Origin: Nymphaea colorata
Lineage: Eukaryota > Streptophyta > Magnoliopsida > Nymphaeales > Nymphaeaceae
Assembly (NCBI RefSeq): GCF_008831285.2
Contig: NC_045146.1
Span: 18,469,149-18,533,148, forward strand
DNA: 64,000 bases
Direction: 5' to 3'
In this document: one piece after another, positions 1-11,029 of the stretch
Layout of the letters: each line of letters opens with the position of its first letter
Numbering within the stretch: position 1 is the first letter of the stretch
Program-made: the position numbers and the translations under genes
Notes under the pieces: model-generated
What the model saw: the letters and a program-made list of their open reading frames with translations, nothing else
Told to the model about the DNA's origin: nothing
Database searches by the model: none

Positions 1-785
1 AGATTTGGATTTAACATAGTCTTTTTCTTCATTCACATATGAATACGAATTTGAATTCCACAGATAAATCAAATGTGGCAAGAAACACATCTAATTTGAA
101 TCCGATTTATTGATATGGCTACCTAACATCTTTTACAATTACTTTTGCCATCTGTCACATGTATCGATATACAAACTAGTTTTCCCACAGCAAAATGTTT
201 ACTTTTTGGAAAATTTATGAATTTTTAGTGTCACCTTTACAATCTCATTGGCAACTGTTTTCTTCACCTAAAAGAAAAATCTGATAAAAAACTTACGAAA
301 ATTATTTAAAGTGTGAATAGAATTTTATAAGGATTTTAAGATTGACAAATTTAGCTTTATGTACTCATAAAGTCCAGTCTACGTTAGGCTCTTGTAATGT
401 CTTATTCTTGTACGTTTTGTCTTTCTCTATCCACATGTAGATCTAAAATTTTGAAAAAAAAAGTAAAAAATACTATCGGAACAAAAACAACCAAATATGT
501 AAATCTGTACAATTGTAACAATCAAAAGTCTACATAATCTGCATACTTATTTATTACATCACACACACACACACACAAAGCCCATTGTTAAAACTTAAAA
601 CAAATTAGACAACTAGAGATACACCTAATTGACAAATAAATATGCAGATCTAGTAAATCAACTATACATACTAAAATCTTACAAAACCATAATGGCCCTT
701 TAGAACCCGCCGTATCATTTTAAGACAATACATTTTTTCCATTTTTGTCATAAAGGGATCTGTAGTACTGTAGTATGTACTATTG

Positions 786-846
<61 letters not shown>

Positions 847-1457
847 ATTTTGAAGTATTTTCACCTTCTTAGGATCCACCAATGGATCCTATAGAATAGA
901 CAAGTATTTTTAGAAATTGAAGCTGCTCTAGAGATGTGAGTTCTTCTGTTGGCTGTGTTTACACTTTCATCCATTTCTGGGTGAGTGGAAGGAAACCCCA
1001 CAGACCAATTGAGAGGCCAAAACCCCTTTTTTGTCTCGTACCTTCACAGTACAGAGCTGTGTCGCAACTTGGGTGAACTTAAAGTTATTTCCTTCAACTT
1101 GAAAGTGGCATCTGCCACCTTTTACAGTCCAGAAGAGTAGCACACACGAGAATTGATTGACGATCAGACTCTTACCAGCTTATTAGCCATCCCAGCTACG
1201 GTACACCCCTTTGAGAAATTCTTTAATAATCTATTTAGTAGCTAACTAGCTAGTTCACTACCAATGTAGATGGTTTGAATCCAGATAATTTAGTTATCTT
1301 TATACCGTTGAATTCAATTTACTGGGAAAAAACCAAAGTCATAAGACAAAACTTTTACCAATATCAAATTTTGTGTCTCCTATAACAGAACAAACTTTTA
1401 TGTACATTTTTCAAAGCTTTCTCAACACCCACACCTAATTGTTAAGATACATAGGGA
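1..1457. other. AT-rich intergenic sequence
   Basis: No coding region, RNA gene or complete transposon is visible on either strand. The stretch holds a (CA)n tract near 559-577 and the compound CT/AT/GA microsatellite listed separately. A slightly GC-richer patch at about 900-1200 contains no convincing exon. Confidence 0.6.
785..846. repeat. Compound CT-AT-AG microsatellite, self-complementary
   Basis: A (CT)n run passes directly into an (AT)n run and then an (AG)n run. The CT and AG ends are complementary and flank a self-complementary AT core, so the whole tract can fold into one hairpin. Similar pyrimidine-to-AT junctions recur throughout the window. Confidence 0.95.
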
Positions 1458-1583
1458 GACTGCCCATATGGATAGATCTTCATGGAGAGATTCAAATCTG
1501 ACTGCCCATATGGATAGATCTTCATGGAGAGATTCAAATCTGACTGTCCATATGGAAAGACCTTCATGGAAAGACTGCAAAGA
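1458..1583. repeat. 42-bp tandem repeat, three copies
   Basis: Units begin at 1458, 1500 and 1542, an exact 42-bp period. The first two are nearly identical and the third has diverged. The period is a multiple of three, so the minus strand reads as a repeated 14-residue unit within a 75-codon open frame. That frame has no other coding support, and I regard this as a short minisatellite. Confidence 0.9.
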
Positions 1584-2370
1584 TTCAAATAAACACAAAA
1601 ATAAGGTAAAACTCATATCAAACTTAGAACCAAAACAATTGTGAAACACTATTAATTATCCTTTCATGCAGCCGGTCCCTAATCTGCATCCACGTGTCAA
1701 ATGGTCGCCGAAAAAGCATCGAGATCCCCACCAACTCTACTCATGTTGATGCATCATTGGCCAACATCATGACAAGGGACAACCAATAGTAACACATACC
1801 TTCAGCATATATATATTTGTTATGATGTTCTTCATCCACCTGTAACAGCAGAAATCGTGAGACAAAAGATCGATGGACAAAATATCAAATCTAATGTTCT
1901 GCATCCACATCAAGCTTTAACAAGGAGTCTAGTGCTCTTGTAATAATGTGTCCTAGCCATATCAGATAATTCTAAAAAGAGAGAAATTCGACCCCTTAGT
2001 GCTTTCAATACTAATATCTTCATACTCAATGTAAGGTCTAATCATTACTCCACCAACTACAATATTTTATTTTTTGAGTTGTTGGCTCACTCTCGAACCC
2101 ACATGTGGGCGGAGAACAAAGTTTTCTTCCACTGCTTGATGTGTCATAGATGAATCCATGTATATATATTACAGGGGACACATAAATTTTAGAAAGCAAC
2201 GAAAACACAATCAAATTTGATTTTAGCTGCTTATTTCATATTATATATGTCATAACTTAAGCTGGTAAATGTAAAATATTCAAACATAAGGTTAACTTTT
2301 CTCTTATTCCTTCAAAACATTAGCATGTATTTGTGAAACACAGCCTACGCTATTTTTTTGGCAGTTAAAA
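1584..2370. other. Intergenic sequence, nothing recognised
   Basis: AT-rich, with short TA runs. No supported gene or element was seen. Confidence 0.5.
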
Positions 2371-2600
2371 CTAGAGAATCAAGTTCCATTCTTCATCATC
2401 AGTTGCTTGGATGCAGCACAATTGCACAATGAGCGCTACCATCTTCCTCTCAACAGCCATAGACTTGCACCAACCATTCAATGTGCCATGGATGAGCTTC
2501 TCAACTGTAATGCCACAAACTTTAAGGGCTCTTGGAAAGGCATAAGCCCCTGGAGTGGCTCGGGTTGAGTACCCGTGCCCCGAGCTAGACCTGGTCGATG
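2371..2600 (-). pseudogene. Unrecognised coding-like fragment
   Basis: The minus strand is open from about 2600 down to a TAG at 2371-2373, with balanced codon composition unlike the AT-rich surroundings. It includes short stretches such as TPGAYAFPRALKVCG and TDDEEWNLIL. No start, splice site or domain is identifiable, and the 5' side runs into a G-run (2638-2648) and a dispersed repeat. It may be the 3' end of a broken gene. I do not recognise the family, and a chance open frame cannot be excluded. Confidence 0.25.
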
Positions 2601-2639
2601 TTGTAGGGCATACTGTCCGCGAGGCAGTGGTGGAGTTGG

Positions 2640-2800
2640 GGGGGGGGGGTGCGGTGGGGTTTTAAATTACATGTAAATTTTAAAAAATTTTATTTGTTTT
2701 ACATAAAAATTTTGAAAAATGGTATTTCAGCCGTGTCAAAATTTTAAAAACTTTAATTTGGTCCTCTTCATGAAAAATTTCTAGCTCTGCCCCTACCGCG
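2640..2800. repeat. Dispersed repeat, copy 1 (resembles 21425-21600)
   Basis: This stretch carries a succession of lysine/asparagine-like AT blocks flanked by GC-richer text. It matches 21425-21600 over most of its length by eye, and 16905-17050 more weakly. It looks like part of a common plant interspersed repeat. No terminal repeats or coding capacity were found here. Confidence 0.6.
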
Positions 2801-2978
2801 AGGGCTGGAGGATCAAGGTCAGCTCGCACACATTCAGTCGGTTCGCTTAACCAGCCGAAAAGCATGGTATGCTCATAAGCACCCACGACCTCCTAGGCAC
2901 ACTCATTGGCAGGTTAGCTGATCAAGTCCTTACAGGGAGACCTACTTTGATGCAGTTAGTATAGGGGGTGTCATAAGC

Positions 2979-3632
2979 ATGAGTGCACATGGAAGTAGGG
3001 CTGCACACGAGCGAGTTGAGCCTGAGCTTCAGCTCAAAAAACTCAAACTCGAGCCGAGCTCCTTATATCAAGCTCGAGCTCGACTCGACTACACAAAATC
3101 GAGCTAGAACTCAACTCATTTAACCAATATTATATAAAGTATCGGTGCAAGTCTAGTCGAGTATAAATGAGTCGAGTTCCTGAAACTCGAAATCGACTCG
3201 TTTATTGTTTCGAGTATATTTGTAAGCTCGAACTCGGCTCGTTTATAAACGAGTCGAGCACGGGCCATGTTTTTTCAAGCGAGTTCGAGCCGAGCCCAAG
3301 TTGGCTCGGCTTGTTGTGCAGCCCTACATGGAAGTGAGCTGCATGCCCTGGGGAGTGCATTGCATGAGTATGCGGTGGCAATGTGGGTGGTGGTGGCGGC
3401 TCCGCCGAGCGAAGGGTATGCAAAGGTGGTGTGCATAAACGAAGATGATTGGTGGCGGCTGCGGGCAGCAAGAATATCGCTTGGTGCCACATCAAGGGTC
3501 ACCATAATGGTGGAGAGGATGTTTAAGAGGAGAGTTGCAGTGGAGGTTGAAGATGACAATGACTTGGAAAAGAAGGTGAAGGCGTTTGGAGAGAAGTATC
3601 TTCGGTTTCATTTTATAGGGTTCCTATCTTGA
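2979..3632 (+). pseudogene. Unrecognised open frame split by the MITE
   Basis: An ATG at 2979 opens a frame that reads into the left target duplication, is broken by the MITE (stop codons inside it), and is open again from the right duplication to a TGA ending at 3632. MITE plus one duplication copy is 339 bp, a multiple of three, so both sides are in the same frame. Without the insert the frame would be about 104 codons, with an acidic, lysine-rich C-terminal part (VEVEDDNDLEKKVKAFGEKY) and no domain I recognise. It may have been a small gene or an exon of one. The upstream side stays open to a TGA near 2916. Confidence 0.35.
2996..3326. mobile_element. hAT-type MITE with 8-bp target-site duplication
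   Basis: The element starts TAGGGCTGCACA and ends with the inverted complement TGTGCAGCCCTA. It is flanked on both sides by the same 8 bases, CATGGAAG (2988-2995 and 3327-3334). Eight-base duplications and terminal repeats beginning TAGGG are hallmarks of the hAT superfamily. The 331-bp interior is built of repeated GAGCTCGA/ACTCGAG-like motifs and has no transposase, so it is non-autonomous. The perfect duplication suggests a fairly recent insertion. Related but degraded sequence lies at 33613-34050. Confidence 0.92.
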
Positions 3633-5029
3633 TAGTATTGAGGAGTGTTGATTTGGATTGTAGCTTGCTGTTCTTGAGGCTAATGTGGTTCGCTCTTGCC
3701 CCCTTATGATCTTCTCTCTCTCACACACACACATTATAAATGGTAATTTGATAGAAATTTTGACCAGCCTTGTTTTATTTAATAGATTTGATATTTAGAT
3801 TGATGTTGGATCCACCAGCTACCATCCAATTTTAAATGACTGATAATTTATCATATGATCACCTTCTACGAATAGGTCCACATCAAACACATAATTTAAG
3901 ATTTTGGTTTCGTATTTTGAAAGTGATGGAGACAGCAGATTCAAATTCAAACTTGACTCGATTATACGAAGATGTTTTGGATCCACTTCCAACTGAACAT
4001 GCCAAGAATCAACAAAACGAGATCATATGGGAATCCAAACAGTTTTAACGCACTTTCACACGTAAAACTTTCAACGCTTCACCTGGAACCCACTACCCAA
4101 AAGCTTCCCTATAGTTGCTTTAATCCATTTAGATGAATTTAATTATAATAAGTTGAGATGCACATTTTTTTTTTTTATTCCCAGAGACTACAATCAGATG
4201 CTAGACAAATCTAGCGAGCCGATTGAGTCGCCAGAACTTGTATGTCATATACATTTTTAAAAAAAAGTTATGTCCTTTTAAGAACCCGAGTTTATCTTAA
4301 AAGGCTAAGGGGGCGTTTTTGCCTTAGATTAATTTAATGAGTTTTTTACAACCTAGTTTGCATGTTTGGATGACCAAGCAAAAACACTTTAAGACAATGT
4401 TTTCTTGTCATTCAAACACTTTCAAAAGTGGTTTAGTTTTGCCTTCAAAACCAGGTTTTGAAGAAAAAATTGTTCCCCGTGAAAAAATAACTTGAAAAGT
4501 CTATCTAACGAAGTAGAAGTGAAATATTTCCTAAAACATTTTACCTTGTTTGATTTAAGGGTGCACGGTAGGTAAAACTGACCTCTCCCAAAACATCTGG
4601 AAAGCAAATTCGAGTATATCGACTGCCAGCTTCCCGAATTTGTTGTTTGTTACTGTAAGAAAAGAGTGGCTCATGTATTAGTAGAATTACCAAAAGGTGT
4701 CTAATGTTTGGGCCCATAGATTTTTTATGAGATAAATTTTCAAAGGGAGCCACCTACTCACAAAAAATATAATTATTTTTACAAAAAGTGACAAAATACT
4801 GTCTATAAAAAATATTTTTTTTTCATTGGCTAAACAATGCTTCAACTCAATTGCCTATGCACAGGTTGATTTACAGTTCAAGAGAGTAGCACTCACAAAA
4901 ATCAAAACAAAGATGCATCATTTATGCGTCTCCTACCCCGATCAACTATGCTCCGCCCTTTGAGATTCATTAATGAGTTCATTATGAGCAAACTCATCCA
5001 CATGGCCCAACTTGATTTAGAATGCAACG
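3633..5029. other. AT-rich intergenic sequence
   Basis: No supported gene. A (CT)(CA) tract lies near 3715-3735. Text near 4310 resembles the ends of MITEs (a run like AAGGGGGCGTTT), but no partner terminus was identified. Confidence 0.5.
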
Positions 5030-5520
5030 CATTTGATAAGAAGGACATTGTATTCTTAGAATACATATTTCTAAACACATAGTTCAACAACACTATGAAT
5101 TTTTTTATTTTAGGAAACATGATATAATTATATCCGGGGTTTGAGCACAATTTATAAACAATATCTATAGTTACCGTTCAAATTTTTTCGGATGTCTATG
5201 AAAAGATAAACAATATGAAGAAGTAAACTATGTTTTCTTAAACAAGAAGATGATATTTTTATAAAATATGCTTTAAGAATGCAATCTTCTTATCAAGAAC
5301 ACAAATTCCTAAAACACATGGTTCAATAACACTATGTTTTTATTTCGGAAAACATGATATAATTATATCATGAGCTTGATTGCACAATTTATAAACAATA
5401 TCTATGACTATCGTTCCAACTTTTTTGGACGTCTTATAATAGACACACAATATCTCTAACTAAACTATGTTTTCTTAAACAGTAACATGATGCTTTTATA
5501 AAATGTGTTTTGAGAACACA
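5030..5520. repeat. Tandem duplication, about 245 bp, two copies
   Basis: The first copy (about 5030-5276) and second copy (about 5280-5518) share the same order of blocks: an A-rich start, a GATATAATTATATC core, then CAATTTATAAACAATATCTA, then an ACTATGTTTTCTTAAAC block. Small substitutions and indels separate them. No open frame spans either copy. Confidence 0.85.
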
Positions 5521-5983
5521 AACTTGTTCTAATGCTTCTTTAGAAGTTGTGTACTTGTTTCGTTGAGATATTGGAACCGGAAATGGATGACCCGTTTTCT
5601 GGATTCGAGTCGCTTACCCGAACTCCACAACCGATTCGAGTCATCCGCATACTTGGCGGTCAACCGCGCCGAGCCCAGCCGACCCGCGGGATGGTAATAT
5701 TGAAATTTACGTAAAATATCGGGTTAACTTGAAGGGCGGATGACTGCCCCGAAAAGATTTCATTTCATTGGCCAGGGGTCCAGATGGACGGCGGTGATTG
5801 GGCAAGGGGCAGATCAACCGTCGATCTGGATAAGTCGGACGGTCAGGATGGTGGCTCTCCTCGACAGAACTCAGGAGGAGGAGAGAGAAAAACCCTTTTT
5901 TTTCTTTCGGCTCCTTTTCTCTGCGTCCGTTCTTCTTCCTTTTTCATTCCGTCCCTTCCCTTCCTTGCGCTGTGATCTCTGAG
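5521..5983 (+). promoter_or_regulatory. Promoter and first non-coding exon of the OB-fold gene
   Basis: The composition rises sharply in GC from about 5570. A purine-rich then pyrimidine-rich leader (about 5870-5983) ends in GAG followed by GTAACA, a good 5' splice site. This fits a first non-coding exon ending at 5983. No clear TATA box was seen. The transcription start is inferred, not seen, at roughly 5850-5880. Confidence 0.5.
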
Positions 5984-7410
5984 GTAACAAAATCTCTAAT
6001 TTCTTCCATATCCTTCTTCTACTCTTTCGATCCGTAGGTTTAGTATTCTCTCTCTTTCTTATAGATGAGCTTCTTTTATTTACCCTCACTTTTTTTAATG
6101 TTACTCTATCCATTTTTTCTCTCTTCTGACAAAGTATGCATTTTATTTGTTTCTTCTTTCTAGTTTGCGGAATATGTGATTTTTTCTTACGTTATTGAGA
6201 TCTGTGATATACGCTGCTTTGATTGGAGAATAAAAGAAATTCTGTTGGTTGTGATGTGCTTTCTCATAGAGTCCGTTCTATCCTCCTCTTTTTTTTTTTT
6301 TTCTTTGGTTGTTACTTCATTTTGATTATTTTTCTCCCGGAAACTTCAATTTTTAAGGTTTGTGGATTAGATGCCAGTTTGATGGTGGTACTGCTTTATG
6401 TTATTGGTGGTTTCCCCGAATTATTGTCATAGTTTACTGTGTTATCTTCTCTTGTATCTGTGGTGACTGACTACAACTCTTAGGTGGCTTCTCTTGTGTG
6501 CTTAACTTATTCCAAATTCTGTTTGCACAATCAGTGTGCATTTGGAGTAAGATTTATGACACGTTTATGGCTTCCGTTGAACTCGTGTGGATTAATTATT
6601 CCGTATACTGGCTTGGTCCACTTTGTAATGTCGTTCGTCTGTAGCTAATGTGTAAATCTAGTGATTTTTTCTTTAAAGACTTGGTTTTGTCGTAACAGTC
6701 TCCCGGTTTAAGTTGTTATCAATAGACCCGCTTCAATTTTCTAAAATTCGCTTCCCAACTACCAAATTGCTTGCCGCTTTACATTACTTCTCTAAATTTG
6801 ATCAGTCATGCCAACGCATTATTGTCCAAAATGTCCGCTTCACGTGTCACACTACTTTTACGAATCTCATCAGCTACGTTAACTTATTATTTTTCAAACT
6901 GTTTGCATATTGCTTCACACCACTTCCTTTAAATCTGTCACATATGCCATTGTATTCTTTTTTGTTGACATATTGCTTCCATTTCCCTGAATTCCTTCAT
7001 ATATGTCAATGTAAATGTTCACTTCCGCTTCACTCCATTCCTTCAACGGTATCATGTATTCCAGTGAATTATTTTTCAAAATGTTTGCTTCCCCGCTTCT
7101 GTTTCATGTATAACGTGCCTATCTATTTGTTTAGTGGTAACTATGCACGACTTATTTGCATGCTTTGGGGTACTTTTGTGCACTTGAACTATTTTCTCCA
7201 TTTCTCTTTCTGTAAGCATGACGATTTCCTCCTTGATTTTGGTTTTGTTTGCTTACTTCTTTTGTGCTTTGTTAAGTTTCATGATGTTTGGATGAAAATA
7301 TGCTACAAGTTTGCAAGAAGCTGGAACAAACATTTGTCTTAAAATTTTTGTGTGCTGTGGGATAGTTGGTAACTGCAATTATTTCTCTTGGGCGCAATTA
7401 TGAAATGCAG
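5984..7410 (+). other. 5'UTR intron of the OB-fold gene
   Basis: The donor GTAACA at 5984 and the acceptor TGCAG ending at 7410 bound a 1,427-bp T-rich intron that ends 20 bases before the ATG. Long leader introns are common in constitutively expressed plant genes and often raise expression. A 209-codon open frame inside (6713-7342) is rich in Phe, Leu and Cys because of the pyrimidine-rich strand, and is not thought to be coding. Confidence 0.65.
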
Positions 7411-7430
7411 TAGGAATTATTAACTCGCAA

Positions 7431-9330
7431 ATGGCTGAGGCAAAACCTGGTATGAGAAAGCCTGTCTTCACCAAAGTTGATCAGCTTAGGCCGGGGACCA
7501 GTGGCCATACACTAACAGTGAAGGTTGTTGACTCCAAAATGGTATTGCAAAAGGGACGTCCTGATGGACAGCATGTTCGCCAGATGCGTATTGCTGAATG
7601 CTTAGTGGGAGATGAAACTGGAATGATTGTCTTTACGGCAAGGAATGAGCAGGGTAAGATTATGGTTTCAGTTCATAGTCATGTATTAATATGTAATGTA
7701 TGTCTTCAGTCAAGAGCTTCATGTGTCTGAACTCCTTTTTTTCTTTTCTAATTTTCATCTACGTTGATTATCTTTCTCTACTAAATCCTGCTTTCTCAAC
7801 ATTTCTGTTTCCCTTGGATGTGACTTTACATGTACACAGTTCCCGTTCTTGTCTTATTAATTTTAATTGCTAAAATACAAAATTAATTCCTCTTTTCTTT
7901 TAACATTAATGTATTACTGATCCCTTTTCCTTTTTGACTGAGTTTTTGCGTAGTTGTGGCAGTTTCTTAAATCTTAACTATTTAATTTTCCATTATATTA
8001 TGATGCTATAGCAAGAAAATTTTATGCATGTTTCGCATATGCTTGTGTGTTTGTGCTTGTGTATATCTGTACATGTGTTTGCTAGTTTCCTTTTTGCCTG
8101 ATCGGTATCACTTCACAAAAAAGTTTGTCGAAATTTGTCTTTGATCCTCTTATGTCAGATTTGTTGGAGAAGGATCTTGCCCTTCGTCCACTGCAAGTTG
8201 TATGGACATACTGCTTGTTTGTTTATGTGCATGGTTCACCAAGACGTGAATGCTAAAAACAAAATTCAAAGCAGTTTTTTTTTTTTTAATAAAACCACTT
8301 CTACACATCAAAGTCTTTTTATGAATGAAGTGCTAGCTCTTTTCTTTTTCTGACGAAGAGTTTGCCTAGTTTTGGCAGTTGTTTAATTGTTTAATATTCT
8401 CACTTCGAATCTATAACAAGAACATGTTATACGGTTATGATGTATTCTTGTATCTGTGTGTTTGTGTACATCCAGACATGCTTGCTTGTTTCCTTTTGCC
8501 TCAACCAGTATCGTTGCTAAAAAAAGATAATCTTGTATCCTCTCGTATCTGAGAGAAGAACGTGCCTTTGTCTACAAATTTTGTGGACATGGTCCTTGTT
8601 TGTTTATGTGCAGAGTTGCTATCCATGAAATAGGTCATATCATGATTCTTGCCCAGAAACTTGATGTCGCTCTTGCACATGCACACTTGCCTGCACGTTG
8701 TCCTCAAGAACTTTCTGAAAATCCTTATAACTTTCATATGGTCTACATATAAAGCTTATATACTGTCTTTAAAAATTCTTTTATTTCTGAATGATTCTGG
8801 CTCTCATGTCTTTCTTCCAAGAGGCTTACTTTCTCACGTGCTCTCTGAGTTTTTTGGAGGTTTTGTTCTTCTCCTTAGGCTTTATCCTGGATAGATAACT
8901 TTATTAAACAAATAAAAAAAACAACCCTTTGGGATTTCCTTGGGTCACTTGTGGTGGATATGATCCATTCTGTAGTTTATTGGATCTGGACGTGCAAGTA
9001 ATTATGTATGTTAGTTTCCATTTGCTGTTATTTATTTTCCGAGTATGTTAAATGAAGTTGTCCTTACATGCTGGAAGTCCGTTTTATTATGGTTACCTAC
9101 ATCTCCGTCATGATTGATTTGCAAGATTTTGATTTTTTCTAGTGGATCTGCTGAAACCCAATACAACAGTAATCCTGCGAAATGCAAAAATTGACATGTT
9201 CAAGGGGTCAATGAGGCTTGCTGTTGATAAGTGGGGACGTGTTGAAGTCGCTGATCCTGCTGATTTCACAGTTAAAGTTGACAACAACCTGTCCCTGGTT
9301 GAGTATGAGCTTGTTAATGTGGAAGAGTGA
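7431..9330 (+). CDS. OB-fold nucleic-acid-binding protein, At4g28440-like
   Basis: Two coding exons, 7431-7653 and 9143-9330, give 136 residues. The donor is GTAAGA at 7654 and the acceptor is CTAG ending at 9142; the split Val codon (G/TG) restores the frame. The protein reads MAEAKPGMRKPVFTKVDQL, then VGDETGMIVFTARNEQ, then VILRNAKIDMFKGSMRLAVD, and ends SLVEYELVNVEE. This is the single-stranded-DNA/RNA-binding OB-fold family known in plants as uncharacterised protein At4g28440-like, related to the OB fold of SOSS-B and RPA. The one domain fills nearly the whole length, with no targeting signal. Its cellular role is not established in the family. The gene is complete and the start is the first ATG after the leader intron. 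The 1.5-kb internal intron contains a diverged tandem duplication. The 3'UTR probably runs to about 9700. Confidence 0.9.
7940..8620. repeat. Intronic tandem duplication, about 400-bp period
   Basis: Inside the coding intron, the block at about 7940-8230 recurs at about 8345-8615. The shared order is: a GAGTTTTTGC/GAGTTTGCC start, TTTAATT blocks, TGTGTTTGTG with TATATCTGTACAT, TTTCCTTTTGCCT, then TTGTTTGTTTATGTGCA. The copies are diverged, and neither carries coding sequence. Confidence 0.7.
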
Positions 9331-10290
9331 CCAGGGTCTGGCGGTCGCTGTTAGCTGATGGAGGAAAAAAGCAAGAGGCCAATATGATTTTGTGATCTTT
9401 AATGATGGTATGTTTCTCCTGGTTCGCTGGTCCATCAAGGCGCCTTGGTAAGAAAAATATCTTTGGTAGGAAAAGAAAGTTAAATTTACTGTCTTCAAAA
9501 GCTGCTGGAATTGAGTGATCCATGTCCATCAACATCCGTGGTTTTGGAATGCTTCTGGCTGGATTTGCCAGATGAACTCAACAGACACTCCACCCGTATA
9601 CATCCAGTAGTAAACCTGATATAACTTGCATAATCTCAAGTTTTGTTATTTAATGACGTCTGGGTACTGCTTTTTTTTTTTCCGTCGCCTTATTGTGTGG
9701 TGTATCTTCACCGTATGGTTCAGTGCATCTGTTATCGAGGTACTGCAATGTCTGATTCTACGGTACAGATCCTGCTTTTCTAAACGTGCATGAAAGTTTT
9801 AGATGTCTGCTTGCGAGAATGGGAGATTGCACATTGCCAAATAGAAACTTCCTGATTGCTATTGAGCTTTGCGCTGTATTTGGTGAAGGAACGATCGATA
9901 TCGACCGGCGGTTGGAAGGAATTCTAGTCAGCATTGTTCTGCAAGATAACTTTTGAAATAAGGCGGCTCACTTTCTTACTCTAATCAATATCCAAAATTT
10001 TGTCTTCCTCGGCAAAGTTGATGTTAGTCACTATAAAAATTGTGGATGTGCATGATTAACTTATATGAAAATAAGTATCCAGTCTTCATTAATTTATACG
10101 GCCAACTTCTCTATCGTCGCATTCGAGGGAGGTCAAGATCTTATCACCTTTCTTGTGGAGCAAAATTATGTGATTGTAGTTTGTACTTGTTTTGACAAGT
10201 GATTTAATTTTGCATGTAAGGGTGTGTCCGAAGGGTCTTCCTTGCTTAGTGCTGAAGGTGAATTGGACCGGTCTTAACCCCCCTTTTCCT

Positions 10291-10330
<40 letters not shown>

Positions 10331-11029
10331 TCTCTCCCTCTCACACACACACACACACACGCTCGTGCGCGCACACGCATACACCAAGTGATTGGTAGTA
10401 CACCAGTCAGGTTGGGTGGTGTTTTTGGAAGATGTTATTTTGATGGTAGTGGGAAGTAGTGTTGATATTGAGATGAATTATAAGGTCAATTGTACCTTTT
10501 CATCTCTCTCTCTCTTTGATTCAATCGTCCAACTTATGATCTGTTGTTACATCAAAGTACTTGATTCACTCACTTTCACTCCAAACATTTTGGTAGGATC
10601 CGTCTTCGCCAGACGTCCCTTGTGACGATATAGGCACCGTAAGTTTAGCAGACCTTAGGTTGCGTCACAAGTATTTGCCAATTGATCTGATTTCATCTTC
10701 AATCTTAAAATTTGGATCTGTAACCAAATAAAGTCTTTCGGTTGAGTGGTGTCTGCAGCATGTTCCTGCCCAATTACCATATTTTGCTAGGGTACATGAT
10801 TGGCATAAGCAAGCGTAACTTTTATTCTTACGTATATTTAAATTTATGAAGGGTTTTTTTTTTTTTCAGAGATAGACGAGATGAGGTTTGGCATGTTTCG
10901 GATGAAAAGACTCACTTTGGTATTAAACACAGTTGAACTTCTTGAAGGGAGTGGGTCCGAACTCTTTAGCCAGTTTGCCAGTTTAAACGTAAAACAAACT
11001 GAAACCAGTTACAAGTATTTTTTGGAACT
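9331..11029. other. 3' flank of the OB-fold gene and intergenic sequence
   Basis: The first few hundred bases are likely 3'UTR of the upstream gene. The rest holds a C-run followed by (TC)n and (CA)n at about 10290-10360 and no supported gene. Confidence 0.5.
10290..10360. repeat. C-run, (TC)n and (CA)n compound microsatellite
   Basis: A run of ten or more C passes into about 22 TC units and then about nine CA units. It is a simple-sequence tract with no gene context. Confidence 0.95.

Noticed and set aside
6713-7342. A 209-codon + strand open frame
   Set aside because: It lies inside the 5'UTR intron of the OB-fold gene, is dominated by Phe, Leu and Cys codons from a T-rich strand, and has no recognisable domain.
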